From Eudromia elegans (lineage: Eukaryota; Chordata; Aves; Tinamiformes; Tinamidae), in contig PTEX01000147.1 in assembly GCA_003342815.1 (NCBI GenBank), forward strand, positions 1,039,794-1,103,793: DNA of 64,000 nt, read 5' to 3'. This document shows, piece after piece, positions 27,040 through 37,992 of the stretch (its first letter is position 1; each line of letters opens with the position of its first letter). Below the pieces are notes generated by a model that was not told the DNA's origin, searched no databases, and saw nothing but the letters and a program-made list of their open reading frames with translations. The translations under genes were made by a program, and so were the position numbers.

Positions 27040-27688
27040 GCATGCTCAGGATGTGAGCGCAAGGGCTGTCACCGCCTTATTGATGGCAGGTAGACGGGGA
27101 GGGGGGGAGCACGCTGTCCAGCCGCTCACTATTGGCTTCTTATTACGGCATTCTCCCCTGAGAGGGCTCCGCGCNCTCAGCCCCCCTCCCTGCCCCCTCC
27201 CGCCAGCCCCTCATTGCTGATGCGCGGCGCGAGGCAGCGCGGCCGCCACGCTCGTCACGGAGCCCGGCTTGCAATGAGCTCATCCTTTTCTCTGTGCGGC
27301 TCCCCGGCTGCCTCGCTGCTGCTGCCCGCCGGCACACGCGCCGTGGGCACGCCGGCCCTGGGCGCTCGCCATCGTGCTGCTTCCCGCAGAGCTCGCCGGC
27401 TCTCCCTTTCTGCCATTTTCTTGCTTTTTAGATACATTTGAGATCCATGTTTTCTTCGGTTTGCTTTTTCAACCTGCTTTGGACTCTGGTGGAGCCAGCA
27501 CGGCGGATCATATTTTTCCTTGATTCTTAGCAAAGATGCTTTTCTCTTTCTGAGACTATCCTTTGCTGCTGCAGCCGCCACCTGAGCCTGCTCCAGGGAC
27601 CCACAGCTGGCTCTGCTCTGGGTGCCCCTCTTGAAAGCGTGCTGAAAAGCCTGTTCTCCTCACTCTGGATACTTATTACTTGCTGCTC
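27040..27688 (+). promoter_or_regulatory. RABGAP1L: Internal CpG-rich promoter and 5' UTR of the short RABGAP1L isoform
   Basis: This stretch is rich in G, C and CpG, most densely at about 27215-27400, in contrast to AT-rich flanks. It carries an inverted CCAAT box (ATTGG, 27131-27135), C-rich Sp1-like runs (about 27180-27205) and a CGTCA cAMP-response half site near 27254. There is no clear TATA box, as expected of a CpG-island promoter. The exact start of transcription cannot be read. Several upstream ATGs (for example 27220, 27273, 27447) would open short upstream frames if they are transcribed. An in-frame TGA at 27632-27634 precedes the coding ATG. One N at 27175 lies in it. Confidence 0.75.
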
Positions 27689-27856
27689 ATGGAAGAAGGG
27701 GTGCCTTGCAAAACCCCCGCTGCCAAGCTTGCACCACCTGTCAAAAAGTCCCAGGACATGCATGACGAGAGGAGCAAGCTGGTGAACGAGTATGCATGCC
27801 GGGTGCTGGAACTTCTGGGCATGGGCCATCGCCTGTTCGTGCCTCGGCTGCTCGCG
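27689..27856 (+). CDS. RABGAP1L: RABGAP1L alternative first coding exon (short, TBC-less isoform)
   Basis: 168 bp, 56 codons, phase 0 donor GCG|GTGAGA. ATG at 27689 is the first Met after an in-frame TGA (27632), with G at +4 but C at -3, a moderate context. The peptide starts MEEGVPCKTPAAKLAPP, has a basic and Pro-rich head, then YACRVLELLGMGHRLF and ends FVPRLLA. Spliced to 33992 it reads LLA-TSKEDLL in frame, as the long form reads LLK-TSKEDLL. I recall short mammalian RABGAP1L isoforms with the same ACRVLELLGMGHRLF segment. The product has only the end of the TBC domain and the linker before the coiled coil, so it should lack GAP activity and might compete with or regulate the long form; that role is inference. 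Confidence 0.88.
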
Positions 27857-29415
27857 GTGAGATCACCTTTTCTTGAGATTAATTCATCTGCCATCGCCCC
27901 TCCCAAANCTGCTTGCTCCCTCAGGTCCTTTACACTGTGTGGAGACAGCCCCTGGTTTTCNTTCGCCTTCATCCACCCCTTCTCCCAAGCACTGCTGCTT
28001 CCTCACTGCCAGGAGCACTGAGTGCTGTGCGTAATTGGTGTTCCTCCTTAGACAGCTTGGAGGGTCTCAGTGAGGGCTGTATAGTCTAAAAAAAATGTTT
28101 TTCTAAGGCTGGGAGGGCTTTTGTTCTTGGCTTGGCGGCGGCTGCGAGTCAGCAGCGTGCCCTGGTTGCTGCTGGAAAGTGCTCACATCTCCAATTCTGT
28201 AGCTGCAGCATCACAGGTTTTACACACTTGTAAAAATCTAGGCTCTGCTGATCTATTTTGTTTTTAGTGGTTTTGTGTTGACCTTTGGAAAACCAGATGA
28301 TATTGTGTGAAAGAAATTTAAATTTTGACTATCAAGATTGTCTGAGGAAAAAAAATAGCTGAAGGCGTTTTCAGTCCTTGTAGCATACAACATGAGTGCA
28401 TGTGAAATGGCCTGGAGCCGGGGCAGCGCGGTGCGGTGACGCCAGACCTGCCCCTGTCTCTCGTATTGCTGGGCACAGCAGGCTCAATCCTGCACACCAC
28501 GCTGTCCCGGCTGCATGGGGCCCTGCTCCTGAGACTGACCTGGCTCCAGCTGCAGGTGCACGTGGTCGGCAGCACACCAGGGAGAGAGCCCATCCCTGAT
28601 GCCCTGCTATTCCCTAGCGGGATGCTGCCTTTCCCCAGGGCGTAGGTGGCCCTGCATGGTCCTCAGGGCAAAATGGGCGGGGGACGACTACACCAGCTCT
28701 GTGAGATAGCGAGAGAAAACAGGCCCAGCCTAACCGCTGGCAAAGCAACANGAGTTTGGATACTTGCAGGTATTTGTGAAAGTGGGTGCAGTGCCTACTG
28801 TAGGGGCTGGTAACATATGACTGAATGTGCCAGTCGTACGAACGTTATCCAGGCTTCCCTCTGAGCGCCCGATGGCTCCAGCAGCCCGGGCTGAGTCTGG
28901 AGCGGCCGGCGTGAGGACTGCAGCATCATGCTCGGAGGGGCCCTCGTGGGCTCGGCGGGCAGCGAGACAAAACCACCAAGGGCTTTTTCATACGGCGTAA
29001 TTGGCTTTGTGACTAGCTCTCCACATGGAGATAGCAGGAAATATAGTGTACTTCATCCCACAGTCATCTTTGCTTTACTGAATGACAGAATTGTATTTAT
29101 TAGAGAAAAATGAATAAAAGACACATAGGAATGGAGCTAATGCTTGGGTTGATACGGAAGGGGATTTTAGAATTGGTGCAGTTTCCCATCAGGTTTTATT
29201 GCCTAATATATCCCTCTCTAAACATATCCCTTTCATAGATAAGGAGTGACTGTGTTCCTAATGATTTTTAAAACATGAGAAATCTCTGAGAAGCAGGAAT
29301 TTGTATGTTAATCAGAACTAAAGATACTACAGAAACAAAACGGATTGTTTTGCAAAACGAAGATGCAGACTCTTTAGTGAACATACAAGCATATTCCCTC
29401 TGGTATGCTATTGTG

Positions 29416-29457
29416 AATAAATGCCTGAGGTTGGCAGAATATCTGCCACCAGCATAT

Positions 29458-29493
<36 letters not shown>
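29416..29493 (+). repeat. AATAAA followed by a 31-base poly(A) tract
   Basis: AATAAA at 29416-29421 lies 41 bases before an uninterrupted run of 31 A (29463-29493), which passes into AAACAAACAA. The arrangement resembles the tail of a retrotransposed mRNA, but I recognise no source gene upstream and see no flanking target-site duplication. CR1 does not make poly(A) tails and processed pseudogenes are rare in birds. A simple A-rich repeat near a chance hexamer is the default reading. Confidence 0.7.
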
Positions 29494-29494
<1 letters not shown>

Positions 29495-29946
29495 AAACAA
29501 CTCCAGCCTTGGTGGCGGCTTTAGGAGAGTAGAAATGGCCTGGTTGCTGCCCCCAGCTGAGTGACGATGGTTGAGTGAGATGGAGGTAGTGTGGGGTAGT
29601 TTTTCCCCCGGTGGTGAGGTAGGTAGTCCATTTGCTGTGGGTTTTTTTAGTGTTCTGTGGGATAGAATAAACCTATGTTGGTAAGGCTGCCATTGGGAGC
29701 AATGCGTGCCACGGGCGAGTNCACACCAGGCCCTTATGCACCAGTGGATGCCAAGTCATTGCACGTGCGCCTGAGGCTACGTGTTCCACCAAGTTCGGCC
29801 TGCAAAGCAATGCTCTTGTTTTTTCTATGACTTTTACACCTAGCAGCAATTTAAGGTGAACAGTTTTTGTCCAGAAGGATGTTTTTTGCCAGGGTAGCCT
29901 TTGCATTAGGGAAAAGGGCGTAAGCTTTGCTAGTCAAGGGATAGGG

Positions 29947-29988
29947 GGTGTGTGTGTATATATATATATGTAAAAAATATATATATAG
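29947..29988. repeat. Compound (GT)n/(AT)n microsatellite
   Basis: GGTGTGTGTGTATATATATA, then TATGTAAAAAATATATATAT. A compound dinucleotide repeat, probably length-polymorphic. Confidence 0.85.
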
Positions 29989-32549
29989 TTGTACATATGC
30001 ATATGTTTGGCAGAAATGTGTGTCAACATACCTGTAGCTGTGTTGCTTTAGCAGGCAAACTTTGCAGCCCTTGCTTGTAAAGTGTATCCTTCCTCATGCT
30101 CCCCGGATGTGCCATGAGTCATGTCCACTCTCTTGCAGTGATTTACCGGCTGTCAGATCCGTGCCTCATCTTTAAGGGCAGCGGTGTGAAAAATGGTGCA
30201 CCACGCAGCACTGCATGCTGTTGCTGCCAGTGCAAAGGGAGGTACCAGCTTGGAGAAAAAAGCTCTCACATCTTGATTTTTTTTTATATTGCCCTCTAAA
30301 AGGACTTAAACCCACTTCTGTTTATGTTGCAGGGTAAATATGCTCTGAAAAATTGGTGTGAGGAGGATACCTGTAAGCGTTTTGAATTTATCAGTAACAA
30401 TTTAATACTAAGGTAGAGTTTAGCCAGATCCTTCTCTGCTGTTTGTTTTGTCCTGTTTCTGACACCTGTTTGTTAGTGTAAAAAAATGGATTTTGATTTA
30501 GTAACAATTTATGATTGCTGACATTCTAGAGAAATTCTCAATATATATTTTATATAAAGAGGATTCTATAGAAATTACTGTAATTTTCTTCTTAGAGAGA
30601 AATAAGTAAAGAAAATATAATGTGGTTAATCTTGAATTTCTTCTATTTTATGAGTTCCCGGGTGGGAATAAGAAATTTAGATGATATAGTCAGTAATGAA
30701 TAAGACTGTAGAATTAATAATTGAAGACAGTAGAATTAAAGAAAAAAGCAAAGTCTTGGTCATTTGTATTAATCACCTTTCCCTAAATATTTTAAGGGAA
30801 ATCAGTTGTAATACTATTAACATTATTTCCTTAAAAATTCAAAGTTCACTTAATTGAACTCTCTGAAAATAACTGATATTATCTTTTCCTATTTTTTCAA
30901 ACATTTTTCGTTTCCCCAGAATGTTACTTTTAGGTCTGAAAGTGTCTGGAATATATATATTCAGAAGTGTTTTTCCTTAGTTTCAGCCAGTCCATATGAT
31001 ATTTTTTATCCAATAGATAATTTTTATAAATGTGTAATACTTAAGTTGCATGGGGAGATGTTTCTAGGGAACATGCTTAGCCAAACCTTAGAAGGTGAGC
31101 TGAGACTTTAGAAGTTGTTAACTAACAGTTTGCCTTCCATATTATCTGTTTTTATTACCTTTCATATTTTTAATGTGTAGAGCTTTCTTTGCATAATCTA
31201 TGCAGCAAAGCACAGAATATACAGATTCTGCAACCCAGTGAACATTGCTCTCAGAACATTAATTTGGTTCTTGGCGGCTTTTATTGTGAATCCCTGTTCT
31301 GATCAATGTTTTTAATTTAACTAAAATACACAGTAGAGTAGGAAGAGCTAAATATGGTGGGCTCTGCCTGTCACTTTGTCGAGCTGTACAAGGTGGTGGT
31401 TTATATTTTTAGGTAAGCAAAGGCAGTGGCAGAAGTTATTTTCCTTTCACTGTTTTTCCATGGAGTAAAGGCTCTTCAGGGTTGGACCCTGGAATTGCTC
31501 AGCTGTTAGTGTTGAATGAATATTTTCCTGTGGATTTGTTAGAAGTATTAATACATCGGTGATTCAAGCAGGCACCTAAGAACATTCAGTCTNTGTTTTG
31601 CATATAAATGCTGTCATTCTCATGCAAAATCTAAATCTCTCAGTGTGTTATATTAATTTAAGAAAAAGAAAACTAAATACAACACTCAAGCATTTCCAGT
31701 TAGAAGATTGGGGTGGAATGCTTACTTAAACAGGATACTAGCTCCTAACAAAATGGTAAAAAGTGTTTGTTTTGTGCTGGGAGCAGCTGTCCAGAAGTCT
31801 TGATGGGCAAACAGGCTCCCACGCTATGGGGAGCCCATGCCAGCCGGCGTGTCGTGGCAGGGCCCCAGCTGGGCCGCCTCTGCTGTGCAGAATGAGGGAG
31901 AGCAGCAAGGCGCATTTGTGCGGCATGTGGTGTCCCCACGGCTTAGCGTCAGAGCCAGTTTGGGGCCAGGTTTCTAGAGGAGGGTGAGTGGAAGCGTGAG
32001 GAAGAGGAGGCTGGGCTGCAAAGAAGGTACTTGGAAATGTAGTGAGGAAATGTGTTTGAAATGCATAGTGACCATAGCCATCATTATCCCCAAACAAGGA
32101 GGAGAAAATTGATTTCCAAGGTAGCTGATTGTCAATCATTAACTGCTTTTTGATCAGTGTTACCCCAAGTTATTTGGAAGTTATTTGGAAGCCGGCAGCT
32201 CGTGTTTCGGTGTGGTACTGCCCTGTTTTGTTTGGCTACCACATTCTACAACCTACTGATGATCTGAATGATAGCCCTTTAGTGACATGAAATTGGTCTA
32301 AACCCATTTGGCAAAAATCTGGCTTTGCTGAAAACTTGTCCAGGAATAATAGTTGTGAATATGCCACTAAGAAGCAGATGTAGGTGTACTAGGCCAGCAG
32401 AGGATCAGGCCGCCTGGGGTTAGCGTTAGGGTTAAGAGAGGAAGAAAGCGCCATGGGGAATGAGGCTACAAAGGGCATGGTTATGGGTACAAATTGCAAT
32501 GCAGGAAGCTTCATCTGAATTCAAGGAAGCATTTCATTAACATTAGTGT

Positions 32550-32727
32550 GGTAGAGGACTAGGATAGGCTTCCCAGTGAGGTTGTCGTGCCTCTTCCTTT
32601 GGAGGTTTCTAAAACTTGCCATGTGTGATCCTCTGCACTGTGCTCTAGATGTCCATGCTTGAGTTGGGGTTGCAGTGGATGATCTCGAGAGGTCCCTCCC
32701 AACCTAGAGCATTCTGTGATTCTTTGT
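32550..32727 (+). mobile_element. CR1 LINE 3' end (5'-truncated)
   Basis: Contains the typical CR1 3' wording: TTGGAGGTTTCTAAAAC, then GATGATCTCGAGAGGTCCCT, CCCAACCTAGAGC and the tail ATTCTGTGATTCT. It is severely 5'-truncated, as most avian CR1 copies are. Minus-strand open frames over it are shadows. Orientation is the same as RABGAP1L. Confidence 0.88.
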
Positions 32728-33991
32728 GAGGTGCTGGTGATTAGATTTAATTTTTTAAAACAAAATTTAATAGCCAAGAGACTCAGTTGTATCATCTAGT
32801 CTCCCCTTAGCTGTCACATGCTGTATAGTTTCTCCTACTTTTCCCTGCGCAGTCACATCTCTTGGGTTTGGCTGAAGTGTGTTTTCATGAGAGTGCCTGA
32901 CACTTTAGACAGCAAAGCAGTCTTGACAGAGGTGAACACAGGCAAGGATCCAGCCTGTTCCCTGGAGGACGGTGTGCATGTGTGTGCCCGCATGTAACGA
33001 GGCCCAAGGCGACCCAGTGCTTTGCTCATAGGTAAGGAGAGTCTGTGCAGTGAAAAGGGCAGTGGGGACGTGAACGCGCCTTCTGCAGCGAGCCTTAGCC
33101 AAGGGCGGCTGTGCTGCTTCTCACCCCCGTGTTGTACGGTAATTGCTCCCAGTTCTGCATTGTTTGGTAATGGTCTACAACTGGATACATCTTATTCACC
33201 GTGTCTGACTCAATTTCACATTTTGAGATGGTATCCTAAATGAACTATTTAAGACCCAGGTATTGTAGAGCTGTACAATCTCTTGGTGTAGCCTTCAGTG
33301 AATCTAGAGATGGATGTATTTTTATCTCTGTCTTGTCAATCCTTTCAGTAGCAGAACAGAATTAATGTTGAAGCTGTACCATTTTTTTGGACTGTTACAA
33401 TTATGGCTTGTTACCACAGTGAGAGATACAACAGTGTAAAAGATATAGGAATATACGTGTAAGATATTTTTCTGGCACAGTGCTCTTTGAGAAACTGTGT
33501 CACAGACTTCTGCACATTGACTTGCTGATGCCTCCTATGAGTCACAGACATTTCTGCTTCTTATGTCTGCAGCTATGTATATCTTTATGTTGTCTTTTTA
33601 GGACTGCATGAGAAAAAAAATGCTCTGAAACAAAAACTTTCTATAAAATATAAATTTCTCTCGTTTTTCCTGGTTTGATGGTTTTGCATTTTTTGCCACC
33701 CTGAATTGTATCTTGACAGGCTTTGCCAGATGCCCTCTCTTACCTGGTAGGTGGTAGAGATTCAAGTATGTTAGCAGGTTAAAGTCCACTGGTCACAGGG
33801 CTCTGCCTGGGATTCCTTGAACATGTTCTGACATCTGATTCATTTTATGAGATGTAGGTTAGGGAGCTATTTCCATAAGGGTGTTTTTGAGCTAATGTGG
33901 TTTGGAACACATTCAGTAAATGACAAATCCAGTAAAAGAGCATGACTGCATATTCTTGGTGTTCACAGTCATTCTCTGTGTTTGATTGCAG

Positions 33992-34120
33992 ACCTCAAAA
34001 GAAGATCTTTTACAAGCTGATTTTGAAGGAGCTTTAAAATTCTTCAGGGTGCAGTTGCCCAAGAGGTACAGAGCTGAGGAGAACGCTCGAAGACTCATGG
34101 AGCAAGCTTGCAACATTAAG
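33992..34120 (+). CDS. RABGAP1L: RABGAP1L coding exon: end of TBC domain and linker; shared by long form and 27.7-kb isoform
   Basis: 129 bp, 43 codons, phase 0 at both ends. The acceptor is TTTGATTGCAG and the donor AAG|GTATGA. It begins TSKEDLLQADFEGALKFF, continues RVQLPKRYRAEENARRL and ends MEQACNIK. This is the last helical part of the TBC domain and the basic linker before the coiled coil. It can follow either the 14-codon exon (18131) or the alternative first exon (27689). From memory it is almost identical to mammalian RABGAP1L, showing strong constraint. The transcript starting at 52.4 kb skips it. Confidence 0.96.
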
Positions 34121-34948
34121 GTATGAGCAGTCTTCGTTTCCTCTNCTTCACCCCAGCTTTATTCAGGGAAAGCAAGGTGTGATGCTAAGAATGGCAGTAG
34201 GATGCAGGCAGTACAGTACTGAAGTCCTCATTTAATTACTTGATGTGTAAATGTGTATGTGTATTAATATGCACGCACAGATATTTTTATTTAAGGGAAA
34301 TGTAGCACTGAGCTTTCCTCCTTGATCTGCTTTGGCTCAAGCTAATAAAATACAAAAATGATGCATAATCAAATATTATTATCAGTGCTCCCAAATGCAT
34401 TAGCTGTTTTATAGTCCATAACATTACAACAGTGAATCAGATATCATGTCACCATAACATGATATGTCAGATAGTATTTGTGTTATTTTGAGGATATTTA
34501 TTTGCAAACTGCTGTTTAGCTATATGTGAGTAGAAAGTTATTTTCTTCTGTGTATTTTCTTTTTATGTTACGTTCTATCCAAGACCTTCCTGTAAAAAGG
34601 AAGACTGCTGCTTTGAAGGTCTTGGGCACAAATATTGGTCGTTTAATGAGTGATGGCAAGTTACAAGATCCTGACTGTAAGCTTTTGAGACTGGGAATGT
34701 TTTACTAAAAAAATGACCACTGAAGTACATAAAGCTCAGAAACTCTGGCATTTTTATGGCCTTTTATTTTGGAACATGTGTAATGATGGATGGGCTTAAC
34801 ATTTGGTCCTTGGCCCGAAAGGGGGGGAAAAAAAAAAATAAGTGATTTGATTATTTCTTAGAGCTTGAGCTCTGGTAGGCAATGCATGTTTGGCCTAAGC
34901 CAATGATGGGCTAAGAAATACAATGAGAGAGCTTGTTATCTAACACTC

Positions 34949-35038
34949 TGTTTATTTCTTTCTTTCTCTCTTTCTCTGTATTTATGTATATCTCTCTATA
35001 CCTATTATATCTGTATGTATATCTCTCTATATGTATTA
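34949..35038. repeat. TC-rich and imperfect GTATATCTCTCTAT repeat
   Basis: A TTTCTTTC-type pyrimidine run followed by two copies of GTATATCTCTCTAT (34986-34999 and 35018-35031) separated by 18 bases. A local slippage product; no transposon recognised. Confidence 0.75.
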
Positions 35039-35679
35039 AGCAATGCTTTTGTATTGCTTAATATAGTAGCTTATTAAGCAAGAGCTTTCTCCATACTTAT
35101 TAAAACACTGACCTTGTGAAAGAAAGGGCTTTGCAGTACTGTTCCTTATTCCTGGCAGAGAAAGGAGGTTCTGTGCAAAGATGGGTTTGGGTTTTTTTTC
35201 TTCTAATTTGACTTGAGATTTGAACTCTGCTACTGAAGGATAAGAGTATTTGGGAGTGAAAGACAACAACTGAATTTGATGTGCTTAGGGCTACAAGCTC
35301 AGTTCTTGAAAATAAGTAATTTAGAGATCATCGAGTACAGTCAAAATATCTTCGTGCTGTGTGTATTCAGCATGCATTTTTCTGTTGAGAGATTAAAATA
35401 GAAGTACTCATGGTACTTTCTTGAAAGAGAGATTTATGCATTTTCCTGAGCTAAGCCTAACTATATCATTTTCTTCTCCAACAATGCGGTATGTGCCACA
35501 TGATGGTATTTTTTATTAAGTTTTTAAGCTGTGCCTGCTGTGTGTTTGTATGCAGTGTTTTGTTTAGAAAGCATTTTAAAATCCATATGAGGCAGTTTAT
35601 TATGGTGCCTTATGTGATTTCGGCACACAGGCCCGAGCAATAGCAAAAATAAATAGAGGTAAGCTTACTGTGCCATGGA

Positions 35680-35866
35680 TGGGAAGGCAGCCGAACCATC
35701 ACCCAGGGAGGTTGTGCAGTCTCTGTNCTTGGCAATACTTGGATCCCAACTGGACGTGTTTCTGGGCAGCCTGGCCTAGCTGACCCTGCTGGAGCCGGGG
35801 GCTTGGACGTGATGATCTCCATAGCTGCCTTTCAACCTCAGCTACTTTATGATTGTATAATTAGAT
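35680..35866 (+). mobile_element. CR1 LINE 3' end (5'-truncated)
   Basis: CCCAGGGAGGTTGTGCAGTC, then CCCAACTGGACGTGTTTCTG, GGCAGCCTGGCCTAGCTGAC and TGATGATCTCCATAGCTGCC match the familiar CR1 3' region in order. The tail is decayed (TTTATGATTGTAT). One N at 35727 lies inside. Same orientation as RABGAP1L. Confidence 0.9.
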
Positions 35867-37539
35867 ATTATAACGATGGTATTTACGAACAGGAGCTAAT
35901 AATTACAAGAGTTGACATGTTCAAATAGGAAGTCACAGTCTTGATAATTATCATTAGATGAAGTCCCAGGGAATGCAGAGGTCAGATGAAGTAGTCGTGT
36001 GTCTTGTTGATGGGGCAAAACTTGTTATGTGTGTGTTTCTGCAGCATGAGTGAGGTGCTCTGCTGCTCCTTGCTTCTCTATTGATATTTGAGACCTGAAC
36101 ATGAGATGTTAGAAAAGAGTAACNCATCTGTAAAATATCTGCAGCTGTAAAAAACTGAATTTAGGAAGTTATCTGTCTAGACTTGTAGGGTAGATCGAGC
36201 CCAATATCATACAAATTTCTCCTTCCCACCAACAAGGTAGAGTGGAAGGACATGAAGTCTCTGAGCAGGAGATCAAAAATGTTAATATAAGGGTTAATCA
36301 AAAGTTAATAAAGGATGAAAATTCAGAGGTAATGAATAGAAGATTTTTACTACTTTTGTTTCGAATTATTTTTCTGGTCTGTAGTTGTTAAGTGACTAAA
36401 TCTTTCCTTTTACAATGGCCTGTACAAAGGGAGGGGGATGTTCTTCCTGGTGTAGCTGTGTAAGGTCAAAATCTGTTTGGGGATGAGAATTTTCCAGATG
36501 GTTGGAGCTGGCTATGTATTAGGCCTGTAGAATAAGGCATTGCCTTGATTTCTGTCACCCTAGAATGACAGACGGTACTTTTTGTACTCATGTGCTTTTT
36601 TTTAAAATTTATCTTCACATTCTTTGTGTAACAAAACATTACAAAAGCTTTTCTGTGTCTCTGGAAGCTCTGCTTAAGGAATAAATGAAGAAGGGAAGAG
36701 CCTTTTATAGGTTAATTATTAAGCTTAACATACTGCTTTATTAAAACAACTAACATGTTCTATACACTCCTTAAGCCTGCCTCAGCTATTTCTCAATGCA
36801 ATATCTCATGTAAAGATCTGTACGTGTCTTCAGAAAGGGTTAGTGCTTTTGATTTTAATTTTACAAGTTTATCAGTTTCACTTCAGTTAAGTGAATTGAG
36901 TTGTAGAAAGAGAGAAGTCGCATTCTGAGATTTTTCTCTGTTTGAACGTACTGATTTGACGGCTTTTAGATAAATTAAGATAAATACAATGTTCAAACCT
37001 GATTGCACTTCAGATGCTTGAAGTCTAACATCGTGGTGAAGTAAGTGGGGAAATCACCAGGGACTGGCTGCAGGTTCTTCCCTTGCCTGCCTGGGAAAAG
37101 TTGCTTTGGAGGGGCTATGCAGCAACCAGGTGAAGGAACCAGCAACAAAAATGTTGGGATAACAGGCCAGCAGCTGCAATTGTGCCTTCTTTTACACTGA
37201 TCTTCTGCATTGAGTCTGTTTCTATTACTTCAGCAGCAGCAGCGGCAGAAGACTTGGTTTGTTGAGATTCTTGTAGGAAGAATCAAATGACCTTGAAAAT
37301 AATCCGTGGCTTTTTCAGTACAAAGCTACCATGCCAAGCCCTGTCCCTGCTGAGTGTACCAGCAAGGTTATTGGCTTTGCTGAGCACACTCACACCTGTA
37401 CCAAGACCATGCTGTGCTTTGTGGTAAGAGCTTTGATAACTGCGGGAGCAGAAGCCCTGCTAAACCTTTTCTCAATCAGAAAGTGTTCTAGATGTGGTTT
37501 TAAAAGAGAACTACTTAATGATATTGCTGTTTAAATGTT

Positions 37540-37700
37540 TTAGAATCATAGATTCACTAGGATTGGAAAAGACCTTTAAGACCCTCCAATCCAGCTGTGG
37601 GGAAGGAATGCCCAGCAAGGTCATCCCAAGGGGCTGTGTAACTNCTGGTCCCATTTCCTGGCCACTGTGGGAAACGAGTGGTCTTGTGCTGCTGGGAAGC
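37540..37700 (-). mobile_element. CR1 LINE 3' end, inverted
   Basis: Begins AGAATCATAGATTCACTAGG, then TTGGAAAAGACCTTTAAGAC, the reverse complement of a CR1 3' end with its ATTCTATGATT tail. The similarity is clear for the first 60 bases and weaker, but plausible, to about 37700 (ATGCCCAGCAAGGTCATCCC). The upstream boundary is uncertain. One N at 37644. Confidence 0.85.
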
Positions 37701-37975
37701 AGCGCGCTGCCTGGACTGCCAGCCTAGGGTAATGGTTTTGCCCATGCACTCGTGGGCGAGTGGCCGGTTCTCCAGGGGCAGAGATTCAAGTCAAACACAG
37801 ANTTTGAACCTAACGCTCCACTGTGGTGAGTGAATTATTTTATTCGCTCCTCTACAGGCATGGTTTAGCAAGAAATTATATATTGGTTTGTGTGAGTTTC
37901 AGTGGAACAGAATAAAAATAGCTTGCTTGTTCTCTCCTTTTCTCTCTTTAGTGGATTTTTCCTCTTTGTCTTTGC

Positions 37976-37992
37976 GTATGTATGTATGTATA
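37976..37992. repeat. (GTAT)n microsatellite
   Basis: CGTATGTATGTATGTATATT, about four units. Confidence 0.75.

Larger units (their letters stand above)
18173..27040 (+). other. Intron, first part (8.9 kb) before the internal promoter
   Basis: Intronic sequence upstream of the internal CpG-rich promoter. The only transposon I recognise is an ancient minus-strand CR1 at about 22950-23575. A poly(A) run lies at 23820-23834. Open frames of up to 117 codons elsewhere in it show no recognisable motif. Confidence 0.8.
27857..33991 (+). other. Intron after the alternative first exon, 6.1 kb
   Basis: Starts GC-rich (to about 28.95 kb) and then becomes AT-rich, especially 30.5-31.2 kb. It holds a 31-base poly(A) at 29463-29493 with an upstream AATAAA, a (GT)n/(AT)n microsatellite at 29947-29988 and a CR1 3' end at 32550-32727. 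Ns lie at 27908, 27961, 28751, 29721 and 31593. GC-rich open frames, such as those at 28318-28645 and 31738-32139, occur on both strands at once and have no motif I recognise. Confidence 0.8.

Noticed and set aside
27255..27581. 108-codon minus-strand frame, basic and Ala-rich, in the CpG island
   Set aside because: It starts at a GTG, lies antisense to a promoter and owes its length to GC content. No motif recognised.
27680..27688. Upstream TTG-CTG-CTC as the start of the 27.7-kb isoform
   Set aside because: The open frame extends to a TTG at 27680, but the first ATG is at 27689 and non-ATG initiation is not needed.
32418..32434. Telomere-like GGTTAGCGTTAGGGTTA
   Set aside because: Fewer than three imperfect units; too short to be an interstitial telomere array.
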